64,000 bases of DNA from positions 1-64,000 of the forward strand of contig NZ_SZNM01000005.1 in NCBI RefSeq assembly GCF_005870085.1. Direction: 5' to 3'. Positions 35,925-45,978 of this stretch are shown one piece after another. Below the pieces are notes generated by a model, which was given only the letters and a program-made list of their open reading frames with translations, was not told the DNA's origin and made no database searches. The translations under genes and the position numbers were made by a program. Origin of the DNA: Aquibacillus sediminis (GTDB taxonomy: Bacteria; Bacillota; Bacilli; Bacillales; Amphibacillaceae). Each line of letters begins with the position of its first letter. Positions within the stretch are counted from its first letter, which is position 1.

Positions 35925-38018
35925 ATGAAACATCATCAACATCACGGACACCATGATCACGAGCATCATAATGAGCATATTCTTCATGATAATTCTCATG
36001 ATCATGGAAAAAAAGACACACATACGTCACATCATCAGGGGCATCAACACCACCATGAAGAAGAGCACGGACACCACGACCATAGTCATATGATTGAGGA
36101 TTTTAAAAGGCGTTTCTACATTTCACTACTTGTTACAATCCCAATTCTACTATTATCACCAATGATACAAGGGTTCATAGGAGTGGATTGGCGATTTACA
36201 GGAGATATGTACATCTTATTCACGTTATCCACCTTCATCTTCTTTTATGGAGGCTTGCCTTTTCTTACGGGATCAATCGATGAGTTAAAACAAAGAAATC
36301 CGGGTATGATGACGTTGATTGCATTAGCAATTATCGTGGCTTATGGGTACAGTACCTTAACCGTTTTTGGGCTTACCGGAAATAATTTTTTCTGGGAACT
36401 TGCAACATTAATCGATATCATGTTGCTTGGCCATTGGATTGAAATGCGTTCGGTCATGGGGGCTTCCAATGCTCTAGAAGAGTTAATTAAATTGATGCCA
36501 TCAGAAGCACACTTGGTTGAAGAAAATGGTGAGATTAAAGATGTGCAAATCTCTGAGATTGTACAAGGAAACCATGTACTCGTAAAGCCGGGTGAAAAGG
36601 TGCCAGTTGATGGAACAATTATAAAAGGTCAATCAGCTGTCGACGAATCGATGTTAACAGGTGAGTCGGTGCCTGTTGATAAAAGTAAAGATGATCAAGT
36701 AATTGGTGGATCGGTTAATGGGGAAGGTTCTATTACGGTCTCTGTTGATAAAACTGGTGAAGCGAGTTACTTATCACAAGTCGTAACAATGGTGAAAGAG
36801 GCCCAACAATCCAAATCAAGAACACAAGATTTATCTAACCGGGCAGCGAAATGGTTATTTTTTATTGCGCTAATTGCCGGTATTACTACTCTAATTGTCT
36901 GGCTAGCCATTGGGTATAATTTTAATTATGCACTTGAACGAATGGTAACGGTAATGGTTATTGCGTGTCCACATGCATTAGGTTTAGCGGCACCCTTAGT
37001 TGTAGCAAGGTCAACTGCATTGTCAGCTAAACAAGGTTTACTAGTTCGTAATCGAACGAGTTTTGAAGAAGCAAGAAAACTTCAATCCGTTGTATTCGAT
37101 AAAACAGGGACATTAACAGAAGGAAAATTTGGTATTACAGATTTAACTATTGAATCTAGTTTTGATGAACATGATGTTCTTCAACTCGCTGCCTCTTTGG
37201 AAGCGCAGTCCGAGCATCCAATCGCACAAGGAATTGTAGAAGATGCTAAGGCACGAGGGATTACTTTTAAAGCTACGGACTCCTTCGAATCGTTAACAGG
37301 AAAAGGACTGCAAGGAAAAGTAGATGGTAAAGAGATTAAAGTAGTGAGCCCAGGATATGTCCATGAACAGAAAATTAGCTATCCAACGGAAGAATTTGAA
37401 AGACTTTCGAAACAAGGAAAAACGGTCGTGTTTGTTCTAATCGAAGACAACTTAGCTGGCATGATTGCATTAGCGGATAAAATTCGTGAAACAGCTAAAC
37501 AGGCGCTTGTAGATTTAAATGAACTTAAAGTGAAATCAATGATGTTGACAGGAGATAACAAACAAGTTGCCAATTGGGTAGCTAGTCAATTGAATTTAGA
37601 TGAGGTATATGCGGAAGTATTACCACATGAGAAAGCAGATAAGATTAAAGAAATTAAAAAAAGAGGCTTAAAGGTAGCGATGACAGGGGATGGTGTCAAT
37701 GATGCACCAGCTTTAGCCAATGCCGATCTTGGAATTGCAATTGGAGCAGGAACAGATGTGGCAATGGAGACTGCAGATGTCGTCCTTGTTAGGAGTAATC
37801 CAAATGATGTTGTCTCGATTCTAACCTTATCAAAAGCGACTTATCGAAAAATGATTCAAAATCTGTGGTGGGCTGCTGGATATAATATCGTAACGATCCC
37901 TTTAGCTGCAGGTGTTCTGTCTCCACTTGGTATAGTTCTAAGCCCAGCTGTTGGTGCCGTATTGATGTCGCTAAGTACGGTAATCGTAGCAATTAATGCA
38001 AGGTTTTTAAAAGCTTAA
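35925..38018 (+). CDS. copB: CopB-type P1B ATPase with CPH motif
   Basis: The 697-residue heavy-metal pump has a very histidine-rich N-terminus (residues 1-50) in place of a cysteine metal-binding domain, and the transmembrane motif CPHALG. CPH marks the CopB class, which exports Cu(II) or silver. Other ATPase motifs are intact: [13 protein letters not shown] with the phosphorylated aspartate, and GDGVNDAPA. Start ATG 35925 follows GAGGTGA. It lies directly after the sensor kinase and before a terminator. Together with copA it gives the cell two copper pumps of different metal preference (family knowledge). Confidence 0.94.
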   Translation: MKHHQHHGHHDHEHHNEHILHDNSHDHGKKDTHTSHHQGHQHHHEEEHGHHDHSHMIEDFKRRFYISLLVTIPILLLSPMIQGFIGVDWRFTGDMYILFTLSTFIFFYGGLPFLTGSIDELKQRNPGMMTLIALAIIVAYGYSTLTVFGLTGNNFFWELATLIDIMLLGHWIEMRSVMGASNALEELIKLMPSEAHLVEENGEIKDVQISEIVQGNHVLVKPGEKVPVDGTIIKGQSAVDESMLTGESVPVDKSKDDQVIGGSVNGEGSITVSVDKTGEASYLSQVVTMVKEAQQSKSRTQDLSNRAAKWLFFIALIAGITTLIVWLAIGYNFNYALERMVTVMVIACPHALGLAAPLVVARSTALSAKQGLLVRNRTSFEEARKLQSVVFDKTGTLTEGKFGITDLTIESSFDEHDVLQLAASLEAQSEHPIAQGIVEDAKARGITFKATDSFESLTGKGLQGKVDGKEIKVVSPGYVHEQKISYPTEEFERLSKQGKTVVFVLIEDNLAGMIALADKIRETAKQALVDLNELKVKSMMLTGDNKQVANWVASQLNLDEVYAEVLPHEKADKIKEIKKRGLKVAMTGDGVNDAPALANADLGIAIGAGTDVAMETADVVLVRSNPNDVVSILTLSKATYRKMIQNLWWAAGYNIVTIPLAAGVLSPLGIVLSPAVGAVLMSLSTVIVAINARFLKA

Positions 38019-38023
38019 ACAAG

Positions 38024-38064
38024 AACAGGCACTGCCATCGTAAGGATGGAGTGCCTGTTTTAAT
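38024..38064 (+). terminator. copB terminator
   Basis: AACAGGCACT, inner CCATC/GATGG, AGTGCCTGTT then TTAATT. Confidence 0.88.
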
Positions 38065-38138
38065 TTAGTATTTTATTAGTCGTTTCCTCACCTACAATAG
38101 TTTGATAACTATTTTGGAAAAAAGTAAGGTAGCATAAC

Positions 38139-38867
38139 TTATTGCCAATAAATAAGCGTATCCAATACACCTAATAGAATCATGAATACTCCAGCCGTTT
38201 GCTGAATGACCTTTCCAATTTTTCTACCTTTTTTCATAAATTGCCCACTTAGTTCAAAATACCAAATGAGAAAGATAGCCAGTATTAGCGGGATGGATGT
38301 GCCTAACCCAAATATTGAAGGTAGTACCGCACCGTACGATGTGGACAAAACAATTGGCATAAGCGTAACAAAAAATAACATGAACATGGTAGGACAAAAT
38401 GCTAATGTAAAACTAACTCCCATTAAAAAACTTCCCATTTTACTATTCTTGATCCGTTCAGGGATCCGGATCATGTTACTGTTCCATCTAATCTTAATCC
38501 ACCCAATCATGTAGATACCTATGAAGATTAAAAGGGGGCCAATAGCTTTACGCATCCAAGGAAAATACATGGTGAACTTTCCTCGTATTTCGACTCCTGC
38601 TAACCATATAATGAACCCTAACGCAGAAAAAACGACTAACTTACCAAAAATGAACAATAAAATGTGCACCCATGGGATTTTTTCTTGCAAGGATCGGTTT
38701 CCGTAGATCGTTATCGCTCCAATATTGCCTGTGAATTGACATGGTGCTACGGCGCCAACAATCCCTAATAGAAAGGCGGACAAAATGGGTAGTCCTTCCC
38801 AAGATAAGGCGAGGTTATAAAATGGATGGCTGAGCCAGCTGCTCAGTTGACTAAATAATTGATACAT
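38139..38867 (-). CDS. CcdA/DsbD-like membrane protein (TauE/UreH-like)
   Basis: The 242-residue protein has six or more membrane helices and two conserved cysteine sites, GAVAPCQFTGN and AFCPTMF, placed like the thiol pair of CcdA/DsbD membrane reductases. Homologues of this subtype often sit among copper genes. AAGGTGATTCG precedes the ATG. It is the second of two minus-strand membrane protein genes facing away from csoR-copA, but a strong terminator separates it from the first, so it may have its own promoter. Role in moving electrons or copper across the membrane is inferred. Confidence 0.75.
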   Translation of the reverse strand: MYQLFSQLSSWLSHPFYNLALSWEGLPILSAFLLGIVGAVAPCQFTGNIGAITIYGNRSLQEKIPWVHILLFIFGKLVVFSALGFIIWLAGVEIRGKFTMYFPWMRKAIGPLLIFIGIYMIGWIKIRWNSNMIRIPERIKNSKMGSFLMGVSFTLAFCPTMFMLFFVTLMPIVLSTSYGAVLPSIFGLGTSIPLILAIFLIWYFELSGQFMKKGRKIGKVIQQTAGVFMILLGVLDTLIYWQ

Positions 38868-38916
38868 CGAATCACCTTGATTTGTGAGTTTTAGATCATT
38901 TTACCATCTTTTCGTG

Positions 38917-38958
38917 AAAAAATTGTGCAGAATGTTCATTTCATTCTGCACAATTTTT
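38917..38958 (-). terminator. Terminator after the 39040 gene
   Basis: Perfect 14-bp arms AATTGTGCAGAATG and CATTCTGCACAATT enclose TTCATTT; T tracts follow on both strands. It lies between the two minus-strand membrane genes. Confidence 0.85.
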
Positions 38959-38960
38959 TT

Positions 38961-39041
38961 TGCATGTAACTGGCTGTAAGTCCACTTCAATCGTAGAAAA
39001 GTGGTGATGAAAGAAACCCCAACCATTTGAAGTTTCGCGTT
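38961..39041. repeat. Structured repeat family, diverged copy E
   Basis: TGCATGTAACTGGCTGTAAG at the front and CCATTTGAAGTTTCGCG at the end match copy D at 54250 (reverse strand), which has TGTAACTGGCAGTAA and GATTGAAGTTTCAC. The middle is shorter. It ends at the stop of the 39040 gene. Confidence 0.5.
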
Positions 39042-39579
39042 AATGACCAAAAAAAACTGGCCCTGTAAAACTCAAACCGAAATATATTGCAGTAATGATG
39101 AAAAGCATTAAAAATGAATGGTTAACAAACCAAAAGGAATGATAGGTCTTATTCTGAATTTGTTCACCTATCGTGTAGAGTACAATGGTTAAAATCATCG
39201 AAATAATAAAGGATAATAGTTTAATGGTGGTGTCTGGATGAGACATCGCGATCATATCCCCAAGCATTGCGCCCATCATACCTCCCATTAATCCAGACAG
39301 CGCGCCGTCAATGACAGCTATTAAGCCAATTGGCATACCTGTGACATACCCCACAGTTAAGCCTATCAAAATAGCATATACTGTTGATTGAAATAGATTT
39401 CCTGTCCAAATAATCCCAAAGATAACTCCGATCCAAAGCCCTACAGACATTCCGAGGGACATAGACACGAGCATACCAGTCATTTTTGGTAGATGATTTC
39501 GGTGGCATAGAACGAATGAAAAGATCGAGAACGTTTGTATGATACTTATCAATAAAATTATTAGTAATGTGGTTGTCAT
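39040..39579 (-). CDS. Copper-linked membrane protein of unknown family
   Basis: The 179-residue protein has about five membrane helices and a glycine/methionine-rich core (GMLVSMSLGMSVGLWIG, GLMGGMMGAMLGDMIAM). Methionine-rich helices are common in copper transport proteins, but I do not recognise the family. Start at 39579: GGGGATGAATGG precedes ATG; the TTG at 39684 has no site. A CsoR-like operator lies 66-81 bases upstream, identical over 16 bases to the one in front of csoR, so the gene should be induced by copper. A terminator follows. Confidence 0.78.
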   Translation of the reverse strand: MTTTLLIILLISIIQTFSIFSFVLCHRNHLPKMTGMLVSMSLGMSVGLWIGVIFGIIWTGNLFQSTVYAILIGLTVGYVTGMPIGLIAVIDGALSGLMGGMMGAMLGDMIAMSHPDTTIKLLSFIISMILTIVLYTIGEQIQNKTYHSFWFVNHSFLMLFIITAIYFGLSFTGPVFFGH

Positions 39580-39644
39580 CCATTCATCCCCAATCATAAG
39601 TTGTCCACTAATAACAGTATGCAGGGGAGAATGAAATATTCTTC

Positions 39645-39660
39645 TATACCATGGTAGGGT
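39645..39660. promoter_or_regulatory. CsoR-like operator, site 1 (minus-strand gene)
   Basis: TATACCATGGTAGGGT; on the minus strand it reads ACCCTACCATGGTATA, close to the CsoR box (ATACCCTACnnnGTAT type) known upstream of copZA in Bacillus. It is identical to 16 bases of site 2. Confidence 0.75.
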
Positions 39661-39731
39661 GTTCTGAATAGGAGCTTTTAACAATGGTTATGATAAAATT
39701 TCATATTGAGTTAGATACACTTTTTAACGAT

Positions 39732-39775
39732 TTGTATTTTTTTATTGAAAACCATACTATACCATGGTAGGGTAT
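39732..39775 (+). promoter_or_regulatory. csoR-copA promoter with CsoR-like operator, site 2
   Basis: -35 TTGTAT (39732), a 17-base spacer and -10 TACTAT (39755). The operator TATACCATGGTAGGGTAT (39758-39775) overlaps the -10 and start site, so bound CsoR would block transcription until Cu(I) binds. Confidence 0.8.
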
Positions 39776-39792
39776 AAATAAGAGGTGATCAC

Positions 39793-40110
39793 ATGACTGA
39801 AAATGAAAAAAATAACCATACACATAAACACATGGTGCCTCGCACCGAAGATGAAAAGCAAAAAGTACTTAACCGTTTAAAACGGATAGAGGGCCAAGTA
39901 AGAGGGATTCAAAAAATGGTGGAAGAGGATCGTTATTGTATCGATATTTTAACGCAAATTAGTGCGATTAATTCGGCCTTAAAAAATACGGGTATGCAAT
40001 TGCTTGAACGACATATGCATCATTGTGTTTCAGATGCGATTCAAACAGGCGATGGTGAGCAATCGATTGAAGAATTAATGAAAGTGATGCAACAACTGTC
40101 AAAATCGTAA
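39793..40110 (+). CDS. csoR: Copper-sensing transcriptional repressor CsoR
   Basis: The 105-residue CsoR/RcnR-family repressor is all helical and releases DNA when it binds Cu(I). The Cys-His-Cys ligand set is visible: the cysteine in DRYCIDIL, then the histidine and cysteine in RHMHHCVSD. KRIEGQVRGIQKMV is the family signature. GAGGTGATCAC precedes the ATG. It is 10 bases before copA in one operon and overlooks the twin operators at 39645 and 39758. Confidence 0.96.
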   Translation: MTENEKNNHTHKHMVPRTEDEKQKVLNRLKRIEGQVRGIQKMVEEDRYCIDILTQISAINSALKNTGMQLLERHMHHCVSDAIQTGDGEQSIEELMKVMQQLSKS

Positions 40111-40120
40111 TAGGAGGTGA

Positions 40121-42517
40121 ATGAACTTGGCAGAGAAGCATGTAGATCTAGGGGTTACAGGCATGACGTGTGCAGCCTGTTCCACTCGGATTGAAAAGTC
40201 ACTCAACAAAATGGATGGTGTATCCGCCAACGTTAATCTAGCGATGGAAAAAGCTACGATAGATTATGACGAAGATAAAGTAACACCAGAAGACATTTCA
40301 GCACGAATTAATAAATTAGGTTATGGGGTTCAGAAAGAGAAAGCAGAATTTGATATTTATGGTATGACCTGTGCCGCTTGCTCGACAAGAATAGAAAAAG
40401 TTTTAAACAAAATGGATGGAGTTAATGCATCGATTAATTTGACTACTGAAAAAGGGGTTGTTGAGTATGAGCCTGGCATGGTTACGGTCGAGCAAATGGA
40501 AGAAAAGGTAGCTAAATTAGGCTATGAGGCTAAATTAAGCCAAAGTAGAGAAGACCAACAAAACCATAAGGAAGCGGAAATTCATCAAATGAAAATGAAA
40601 GTACTCCTTTCTTCTATTTTAAGTTTACCGCTGCTTTACACAATGGTCGGCCACCTGCCATGGGAATCAGGTATTCCGATGCCAGCCTTTTTAATGAACC
40701 CATGGGTACAGTTTGTACTTGCAACCCCTGTTCAGTTTTATATTGGGTGGCAGTTCTATGTTGGGGCGTACAAGAATTTGCGGAATAAAAGTGCCAACAT
40801 GGACGTACTTGTTGCGCTAGGTACCTCTGCAGCCTATTTTTACAGTTTAGTTGAAGGAATTCGAGCAACGATTAATACAGGTTATCATCCTCATTTATAT
40901 TTTGAAACAAGTGCGGTTTTAATTACCTTAATCTTGGTTGGAAAACTGTTTGAAGCAATGGCTAAAGGCAGAACAACTGCAGCCATTTCGCAATTATTGA
41001 ATTTACAAGCAAAAGATGCGACTGTGATTCGAGATGGAGAAGAGGTAAAAGTACCATTAGAACAAGTAGTAGTTGGCGATCGACTTGTCGTGAAACCAGG
41101 GGAAAAAATACCCGTAGATGGTACCATTGTTTCTGGGAAATCCTCGATTGATGAATCAATGATTACAGGGGAATCGATCCCAGTAGAAAAAACAACAGAG
41201 GATGCGGTGATCGGTTCAACGATTAATAAAAATGGAACCATTCAAATGGAAGCCACAAAAGTAGGGAAAGATACGGCGTTAGCCTCGATCATTAAAGTGG
41301 TTGAAGATGCACAGGGCTCAAAAGCACCAATCCAACGAATGGCCGATGTGATCTCAGGTATTTTTGTTCCAATCGTTGTTGTCATTGCTATCTTAACCTT
41401 CGTTGTTTGGTTCTTTATTGTTGATCCACAAAATTTACCAGCAGCACTTGAAGCATCAATCGCTGTTCTGGTAATTGCCTGTCCTTGTGCATTAGGGTTA
41501 GCAACCCCAACCTCGATAATGGTTGGAACAGGAAAAGGTGCAGAAACTGGGGTATTGTTTAAAGGTGGGGAACATTTAGAAACGACCCATAAAATCAATG
41601 CGATTATTTTAGATAAAACAGGTACCGTTACAAAAGGAACACCTGAAGTAACCGATGTTGAGACATTTGTCGATGGGGCTTTACCATACTTGATTGCTGC
41701 CGAACGATCCTCTGAACACCCATTAGCCGAAGCGATCGTGGCCTATGGAAAAGAGCAAGATGTAGCATTACTGGAGGCGTCAGATTTTGAAGCGATACCT
41801 GGGCATGGTATTGAAGCACAAATCGATGGCAAAAATGTATTAGTCGGTACACGAAAGTTAATGAATGAGTATCAAGTAGACTTTCAGGGTCATGAAGATA
41901 AAATGACAAACTATGAATTAGAAGGTAAAACTGCAATGATGTTTGCCATTGATGGTGAACTAGTAGGAATTGTGGCCGTTGCAGATACAGTCAAGCCGAC
42001 AGCTAAAGATGCGATCAAGCAGTTAGAAGATCAGCAGATTGAAGTATATATGATTACTGGTGATAATGAACGAACTGCTAACGCAATTGCTAAACAAGTG
42101 GGTATTGATCATGTATTTGCCGAAGTGCTACCAGAGGATAAAGCCAACCATGTGAAATCCCTGCAAGAACAAGGGAAAAAAGTAGCCATGGTTGGGGATG
42201 GGATTAATGATGCTCCCGCATTGGCTACTGCCGACATTGGGATTGCAATCGGAACTGGTACTGATGTCGCAATCGAAACGGCTGGTATTACCTTAGTTGG
42301 CGGGGATTTGTCCAATATTCCAAAAGCAATCGGTCTAAGTAGAAAAACAATGACAAATATCCGTCAAAATCTATTCTGGGCTTTAGCTTACAATTCAGCC
42401 GGTATTCCAATTGCTGCGATTGGACTGCTGCAACCATGGATCGCAGGAGCAGCAATGGCATTCAGTTCCGTGTCTGTTGTTTCGAACGCTTTACGATTAA
42501 AGCGAGTTAAAGTTTAG
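40121..42517 (+). CDS. copA: Copper-exporting P1B ATPase CopA
   Basis: The 798-residue Cu(I) exporter has two N-terminal heavy-metal-associated domains (each with [13 protein letters not shown]), the transmembrane CPC motif in [20 protein letters not shown] and GDGINDAPA. Length is as in B. subtilis CopA. ATG 40121 lies only three bases from GGAGG, so TTG 40127, nine bases away, is a likely true start (two residues shorter). It follows csoR in the operon; copZ comes 131 bases later. Confidence 0.97.
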   Translation: MNLAEKHVDLGVTGMTCAACSTRIEKSLNKMDGVSANVNLAMEKATIDYDEDKVTPEDISARINKLGYGVQKEKAEFDIYGMTCAACSTRIEKVLNKMDGVNASINLTTEKGVVEYEPGMVTVEQMEEKVAKLGYEAKLSQSREDQQNHKEAEIHQMKMKVLLSSILSLPLLYTMVGHLPWESGIPMPAFLMNPWVQFVLATPVQFYIGWQFYVGAYKNLRNKSANMDVLVALGTSAAYFYSLVEGIRATINTGYHPHLYFETSAVLITLILVGKLFEAMAKGRTTAAISQLLNLQAKDATVIRDGEEVKVPLEQVVVGDRLVVKPGEKIPVDGTIVSGKSSIDESMITGESIPVEKTTEDAVIGSTINKNGTIQMEATKVGKDTALASIIKVVEDAQGSKAPIQRMADVISGIFVPIVVVIAILTFVVWFFIVDPQNLPAALEASIAVLVIACPCALGLATPTSIMVGTGKGAETGVLFKGGEHLETTHKINAIILDKTGTVTKGTPEVTDVETFVDGALPYLIAAERSSEHPLAEAIVAYGKEQDVALLEASDFEAIPGHGIEAQIDGKNVLVGTRKLMNEYQVDFQGHEDKMTNYELEGKTAMMFAIDGELVGIVAVADTVKPTAKDAIKQLEDQQIEVYMITGDNERTANAIAKQVGIDHVFAEVLPEDKANHVKSLQEQGKKVAMVGDGINDAPALATADIGIAIGTGTDVAIETAGITLVGGDLSNIPKAIGLSRKTMTNIRQNLFWALAYNSAGIPIAAIGLLQPWIAGAAMAFSSVSVVSNALRLKRVKV

Positions 42518-42648
42518 TCTCTATATAATTGTAGGAAAGTTCATTAAAACGAGATCGTTTTTTTCTGGCTATTTCATTCTACTAAGTAGGAATCGTTTGC
42601 CAGTTAAAATATAGTATATTCATATTATTCTTATAGGAGGTTTTCATA

Positions 42649-42855
42649 ATGAAAAATATAACATTAAATGTAGAAGGAATGTCTTGTGGACATTGTAAAG
42701 CGGCGGTTAACGGCGCATTGGAAGAAATAGAAGGTGTGAATAGTGTTGATGTAAACCTAGACACAGGGAAAGTAGAAGTTAGCTATGATGAGGCGAAAGT
42801 AGAGGAAGCAAAACTAAAAGATGCGATTGAAGAACAAGGATATGATGTAGCATAA
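42649..42855 (+). CDS. copZ: Copper chaperone CopZ
   Basis: The 68-residue heavy-metal-associated domain protein carries Cu(I) to CopA. The metal motif is GMSCGHC (MxCxxC). AGGAGGTTTTCATA precedes the ATG. It is 131 bases after copA, with no terminator seen between them, so it is probably part of the csoR-copA-copZ unit; a terminator follows. Confidence 0.96.
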   Translation: MKNITLNVEGMSCGHCKAAVNGALEEIEGVNSVDVNLDTGKVEVSYDEAKVEEAKLKDAIEEQGYDVA

Positions 42856-42873
42856 CAGTAGCTGAATCGAACA

Positions 42874-42910
42874 TAAACGCTTGGGGTTAACTGGTCCCAA
42901 GCGTTTATTT
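42874..42910 (+). terminator. Terminator of the copper operon
   Basis: AAACGCTTGGG, loop of ten bases, CCCAAGCGTTT then ATTTG. Confidence 0.88.
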
Positions 42911-43017
42911 GTTTATATAAAGTTGGAGTACACGACAAAATTAAACAAAAGTTAACCAAATTTTTGAAAAATTAGGTTGAGTAATGTTTGATAGATTGAT
43001 AGAATAATCACAAGATG

Positions 43018-43097
43018 AAAGGACGTTGTGTAACTGGCGAAGAGCGGATGACCGTAAGGGAACACATCGTTATATTTTTGCCGATCGCCTGGGCAAA
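43018..43097 (+). promoter_or_regulatory. ZTP (pfl) riboswitch upstream of serC
   Basis: The core AACTGGCG near 43032 and the downstream GCCGATCGCCTGGGC near 43080-43094 are the hallmark pair that forms the ZTP pseudoknot (GGCG with CGCC). Between them are GGATGACCGTAAGGGA and a helix made by ACGTTGTGT with ACACATCGT. ZTP riboswitches turn on one-carbon and purine genes when 10-formyl-THF is low. The expression platform is unclear: GTAAG/CTTAC at 43101-43118 is a weak hairpin without a good T tract. Confidence 0.82.
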
Positions 43098-43152
43098 AGG
43101 TAAGGAATAAAACTTACTACTTTCTATCATAACTAGAATAGGAGTTGGAATC

Positions 43153-44235
43153 ATGAAAAGAGTGTACAATTTTTCTGCTGGTCCATCCATGTTACCATTT
43201 GATGTATTAGAAAAGGCCCAAACGGAGCTGCTTAATTACAATGATTCGGGAATGTCTGTCATGGAACTGAGTCACCGCTCAGGTCTTTTTACAGATATTA
43301 TTACTGGGGCGGAACAACGATTACGAGAATTAATGGGGATACCAGACAATTATAAAGTGTTGTTTATTCAAGGGGGCGCATCGCAACAATTTGCGATGGT
43401 ACCAATGAACTTGCTAACCAAAAGTGGGAAAGCAGACTATGTCAACACCGGTTCATGGTCGAAAAAAGCCATTAAAGAAGCGCAAAAGTATGGGGATATT
43501 CGGGTGATTGCTTCTTCAGAGGATGAGAATTTTACATATATACCAGAAGTGGACGCTAGTATGATTGATCCTGAAGCAGACTACGTTCATATTACAACAA
43601 ACAACACGATTGAAGGAACAGCTTTTCGTGATATTCCTGACACAGGAAATGTACCACTTATAGCAGATGTTTCTTCCAATATATTGTCAGAGCCACTCGA
43701 CATTTCAAAATTTGGAATGATCTATGCTGGGGCACAGAAGAATATTGGTCCTGCTGGGTTAACGGTTGTGATTGTTCGCGACGATTTAATTGGTCATGCA
43801 CCTGAAAACTGTCCAACCATGCTTGATTACAAGACACATAGTGAAAGTGGGTCACTATACAATACCCCACCTACATTTGGGATTTATATGGCTAAATTAG
43901 TGTTTGATTGGTTACATGAACTTGGTGGGTTAAAAGAAATGCAAAAGATTAATGAACAAAAAGCAGCATTGCTGTATGATTTCATCGAAGCATCTGATTT
44001 TTATGCATCCCCAGTTAAAGAGGATAGTCGTTCGATTATGAATATTCCATTTGTGATTCCAGACTATGAACTAGATGCTAAATTCGTAGAAGAAGCGCAG
44101 GCGCAAGGGTTAGAAACATTAAAAGGCCACCGTTCGGTAGGGGGAATGCGCGCAAGTATATACAATGCAATGCCTGTAGCAGGGGTAGAAGCGCTGGTTG
44201 ACTTTATGAAAGAATTTGAACAAGCAAATAAGTAA
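43153..44235 (+). CDS. serC: Phosphoserine aminotransferase
   Basis: The 360-residue PLP enzyme makes 3-phosphoserine from 3-phosphohydroxypyruvate. It begins with the family block [11 protein letters not shown] and has the PLP lysine in [25 protein letters not shown] precedes the ATG. It is a single gene between the ZTP riboswitch and a terminator. The riboswitch ties serine supply, the source of one-carbon units, to folate status. serA is not nearby. Confidence 0.97.
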   Translation: MKRVYNFSAGPSMLPFDVLEKAQTELLNYNDSGMSVMELSHRSGLFTDIITGAEQRLRELMGIPDNYKVLFIQGGASQQFAMVPMNLLTKSGKADYVNTGSWSKKAIKEAQKYGDIRVIASSEDENFTYIPEVDASMIDPEADYVHITTNNTIEGTAFRDIPDTGNVPLIADVSSNILSEPLDISKFGMIYAGAQKNIGPAGLTVVIVRDDLIGHAPENCPTMLDYKTHSESGSLYNTPPTFGIYMAKLVFDWLHELGGLKEMQKINEQKAALLYDFIEASDFYASPVKEDSRSIMNIPFVIPDYELDAKFVEEAQAQGLETLKGHRSVGGMRASIYNAMPVAGVEALVDFMKEFEQANK

Positions 44236-44242
44236 GGTGAAA

Positions 44243-44276
44243 ATGGTAACCTGTCGATACGGGTTACCCTTTTCTT
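44243..44276 (+). terminator. serC terminator
   Basis: GGTAACC, loop of nine bases, GGGTTACC then CTTTTC. Confidence 0.82.
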
Positions 44277-44381
44277 TAGTCTAGCTGTCTACCATATTGA
44301 CGAGATTGCTAAGAAATATTATCGTTGATGTGAACGGTTACAAAAAGGACAGAGGTATATCGAAATGTAGGAGGGGCAGCA

Positions 44382-45323
44382 ATGACAAGTCGAAAAATTA
44401 TACTAGACTGTGATCCAGGACATGATGACGCGATCGCATTAATACTAGCAGCATCCAAAATAAGTAATTTACAATTAGAAGCAATCACGACGGTTGCAGG
44501 AAATGTAGAAGTCGAAAAGAATACGTTAAATGCTTTAAAAGTTTGTGACATTATCGGATTAGACGATGTTCCGCTGGCTCAAGGGGCAAACCGACCACTT
44601 GTTAAAAAACAAGAAATCGCCGAAGAAATTCACGGAGAGACTGGTCTTGATGGTCCAGCACTACCAGCCCATCCGTCCAAACAGGCGATTGACATGCATG
44701 CGGTTGATTTACTGATTGAAAAAGTATTAGCCTCCGATAATGATATTACCCTTGTTCCGACAGGGCCACTGACTAACATTGCCTTAGCGATGGTTCGGGA
44801 ACCAAAGATCATTCCCAAAATAAAGGAAATAGTACTAATGGGTGGTGGAACGTTTGGAAATTGGACACCAGCAGCTGAATTTAATATTTATGTTGATGCA
44901 GAGGCGGCAAAGGTTGTTTTTGAAAGTGGTGTTCCAATCTCGATGTTTGGATTAGATGTTACCCATCAAGCAGTTGCTACGGATGACGTGGTGAATAAAC
45001 TAGCAAAGATTGACAATGAGGTAGCGACCTTTGTTGTGGAGTTGTTGACCTTTTTTGCCAAAACTTATAAAGAACATTTTGGTTTTGATGGGGCACCAAT
45101 TCATGATGCATGTACGATTGCCTATTTAATTAATCCTTCCATTTTTCAGATGCAACGGGTTCGAGTTGATATTGAAACAAAAGGTGAGTTTTCCTATGGT
45201 CTTACAAGTATTGATCGATTAGGGGTAACAGGTAGAGAGCCTAATGTTGATTTTGCCTATGGACTAGATAAAGAAAAGTTTTGGGACTTAATGTATGATG
45301 CATTGGCGTCCTATTCGAATTAA
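44382..45323 (+). CDS. Inosine/uridine-preferring nucleoside hydrolase
   Basis: The 313-residue enzyme splits ribonucleosides into base and ribose. The calcium-binding DCDPGHDDAIAL motif opens the chain, VLMGGG lies in the middle, and the catalytic-site histidine lies in APIHDACTIAYL. Length is normal for the family. GTAGGAGGGGCAGCA precedes the ATG. It follows serC after a terminator and likely has its own promoter. Base specificity cannot be told from the sequence. Confidence 0.94.
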   Translation: MTSRKIILDCDPGHDDAIALILAASKISNLQLEAITTVAGNVEVEKNTLNALKVCDIIGLDDVPLAQGANRPLVKKQEIAEEIHGETGLDGPALPAHPSKQAIDMHAVDLLIEKVLASDNDITLVPTGPLTNIALAMVREPKIIPKIKEIVLMGGGTFGNWTPAAEFNIYVDAEAAKVVFESGVPISMFGLDVTHQAVATDDVVNKLAKIDNEVATFVVELLTFFAKTYKEHFGFDGAPIHDACTIAYLINPSIFQMQRVRVDIETKGEFSYGLTSIDRLGVTGREPNVDFAYGLDKEKFWDLMYDALASYSN

Positions 45324-45978
45324 CTGTTTAAAATAAGTTTTTGACTGATTGTATAACATGGGGTATGTAATTGATACACAACCTGTTGTCAAACATACCC
45401 TAAATAAAGGATTACCACGAAAGCAGTAAACAAAAAACAGATCAATGTGCTTTAAATAGAGCATGATCGCTAAAACCAGTGGACGAAAACGAGTGAAACG
45501 TGCGCCCCGATCGAGTGCTATCTCCAAGAAACATCCCGTCCGTATCCCATATAAGAAAATAACACCTGATTTTAATTTCGGTGGAGAAACATAAGAAATA
45601 ACATACTAATTAGCGGATCAAATCACACACATATGATTTGGTCTTTACTTTAATGTGAGACTGTTAGGGGGAATTTTTAGCATAAATTAGCATACGAAAA
45701 TGCATTCCAATATTATACTAACTAACATTATTGTTAAACGATTATGTTGTTTTTTATTCCTACTAATGTGAAGGGTTTCTTTTTTGCTTAATTTCGATTT
45801 TACGATGAATTCTGAATATTTGTGTTAAAATAATGTAAGATTGTGAAGTGATGATCTTAAACTAGCGGAGCAGGAATAGTTGAATAAGAGCAACATACAT
45901 AAAGAGAGTTATAACTATGTTTTTATTTAGGGAAATTCTTATTTTGGTTTACAATTATATCTAAAAGGAGTAAAAGAA
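45324..45978. other. 650-bp intergenic region at the edge of an accessory stretch
   Basis: There is a nested inverted repeat at 45365-45402 (GGGTATGT...ACATACCC with inner ACAAC/GTTGT). A more GC-rich block at 45470-45560 (GAAACGTGCGCCCCGATCGAG) may be a remnant of a mobile element. No gene with a ribosome binding site is seen until 45979. Confidence 0.4.

Noticed and set aside
40614-42315. Several minus-strand open frames of 65-118 residues opposite copA
   Set aside because: Antisense shadows of a clearly coding gene; composition is that of reverse-complemented codons and there are no ribosome binding sites.
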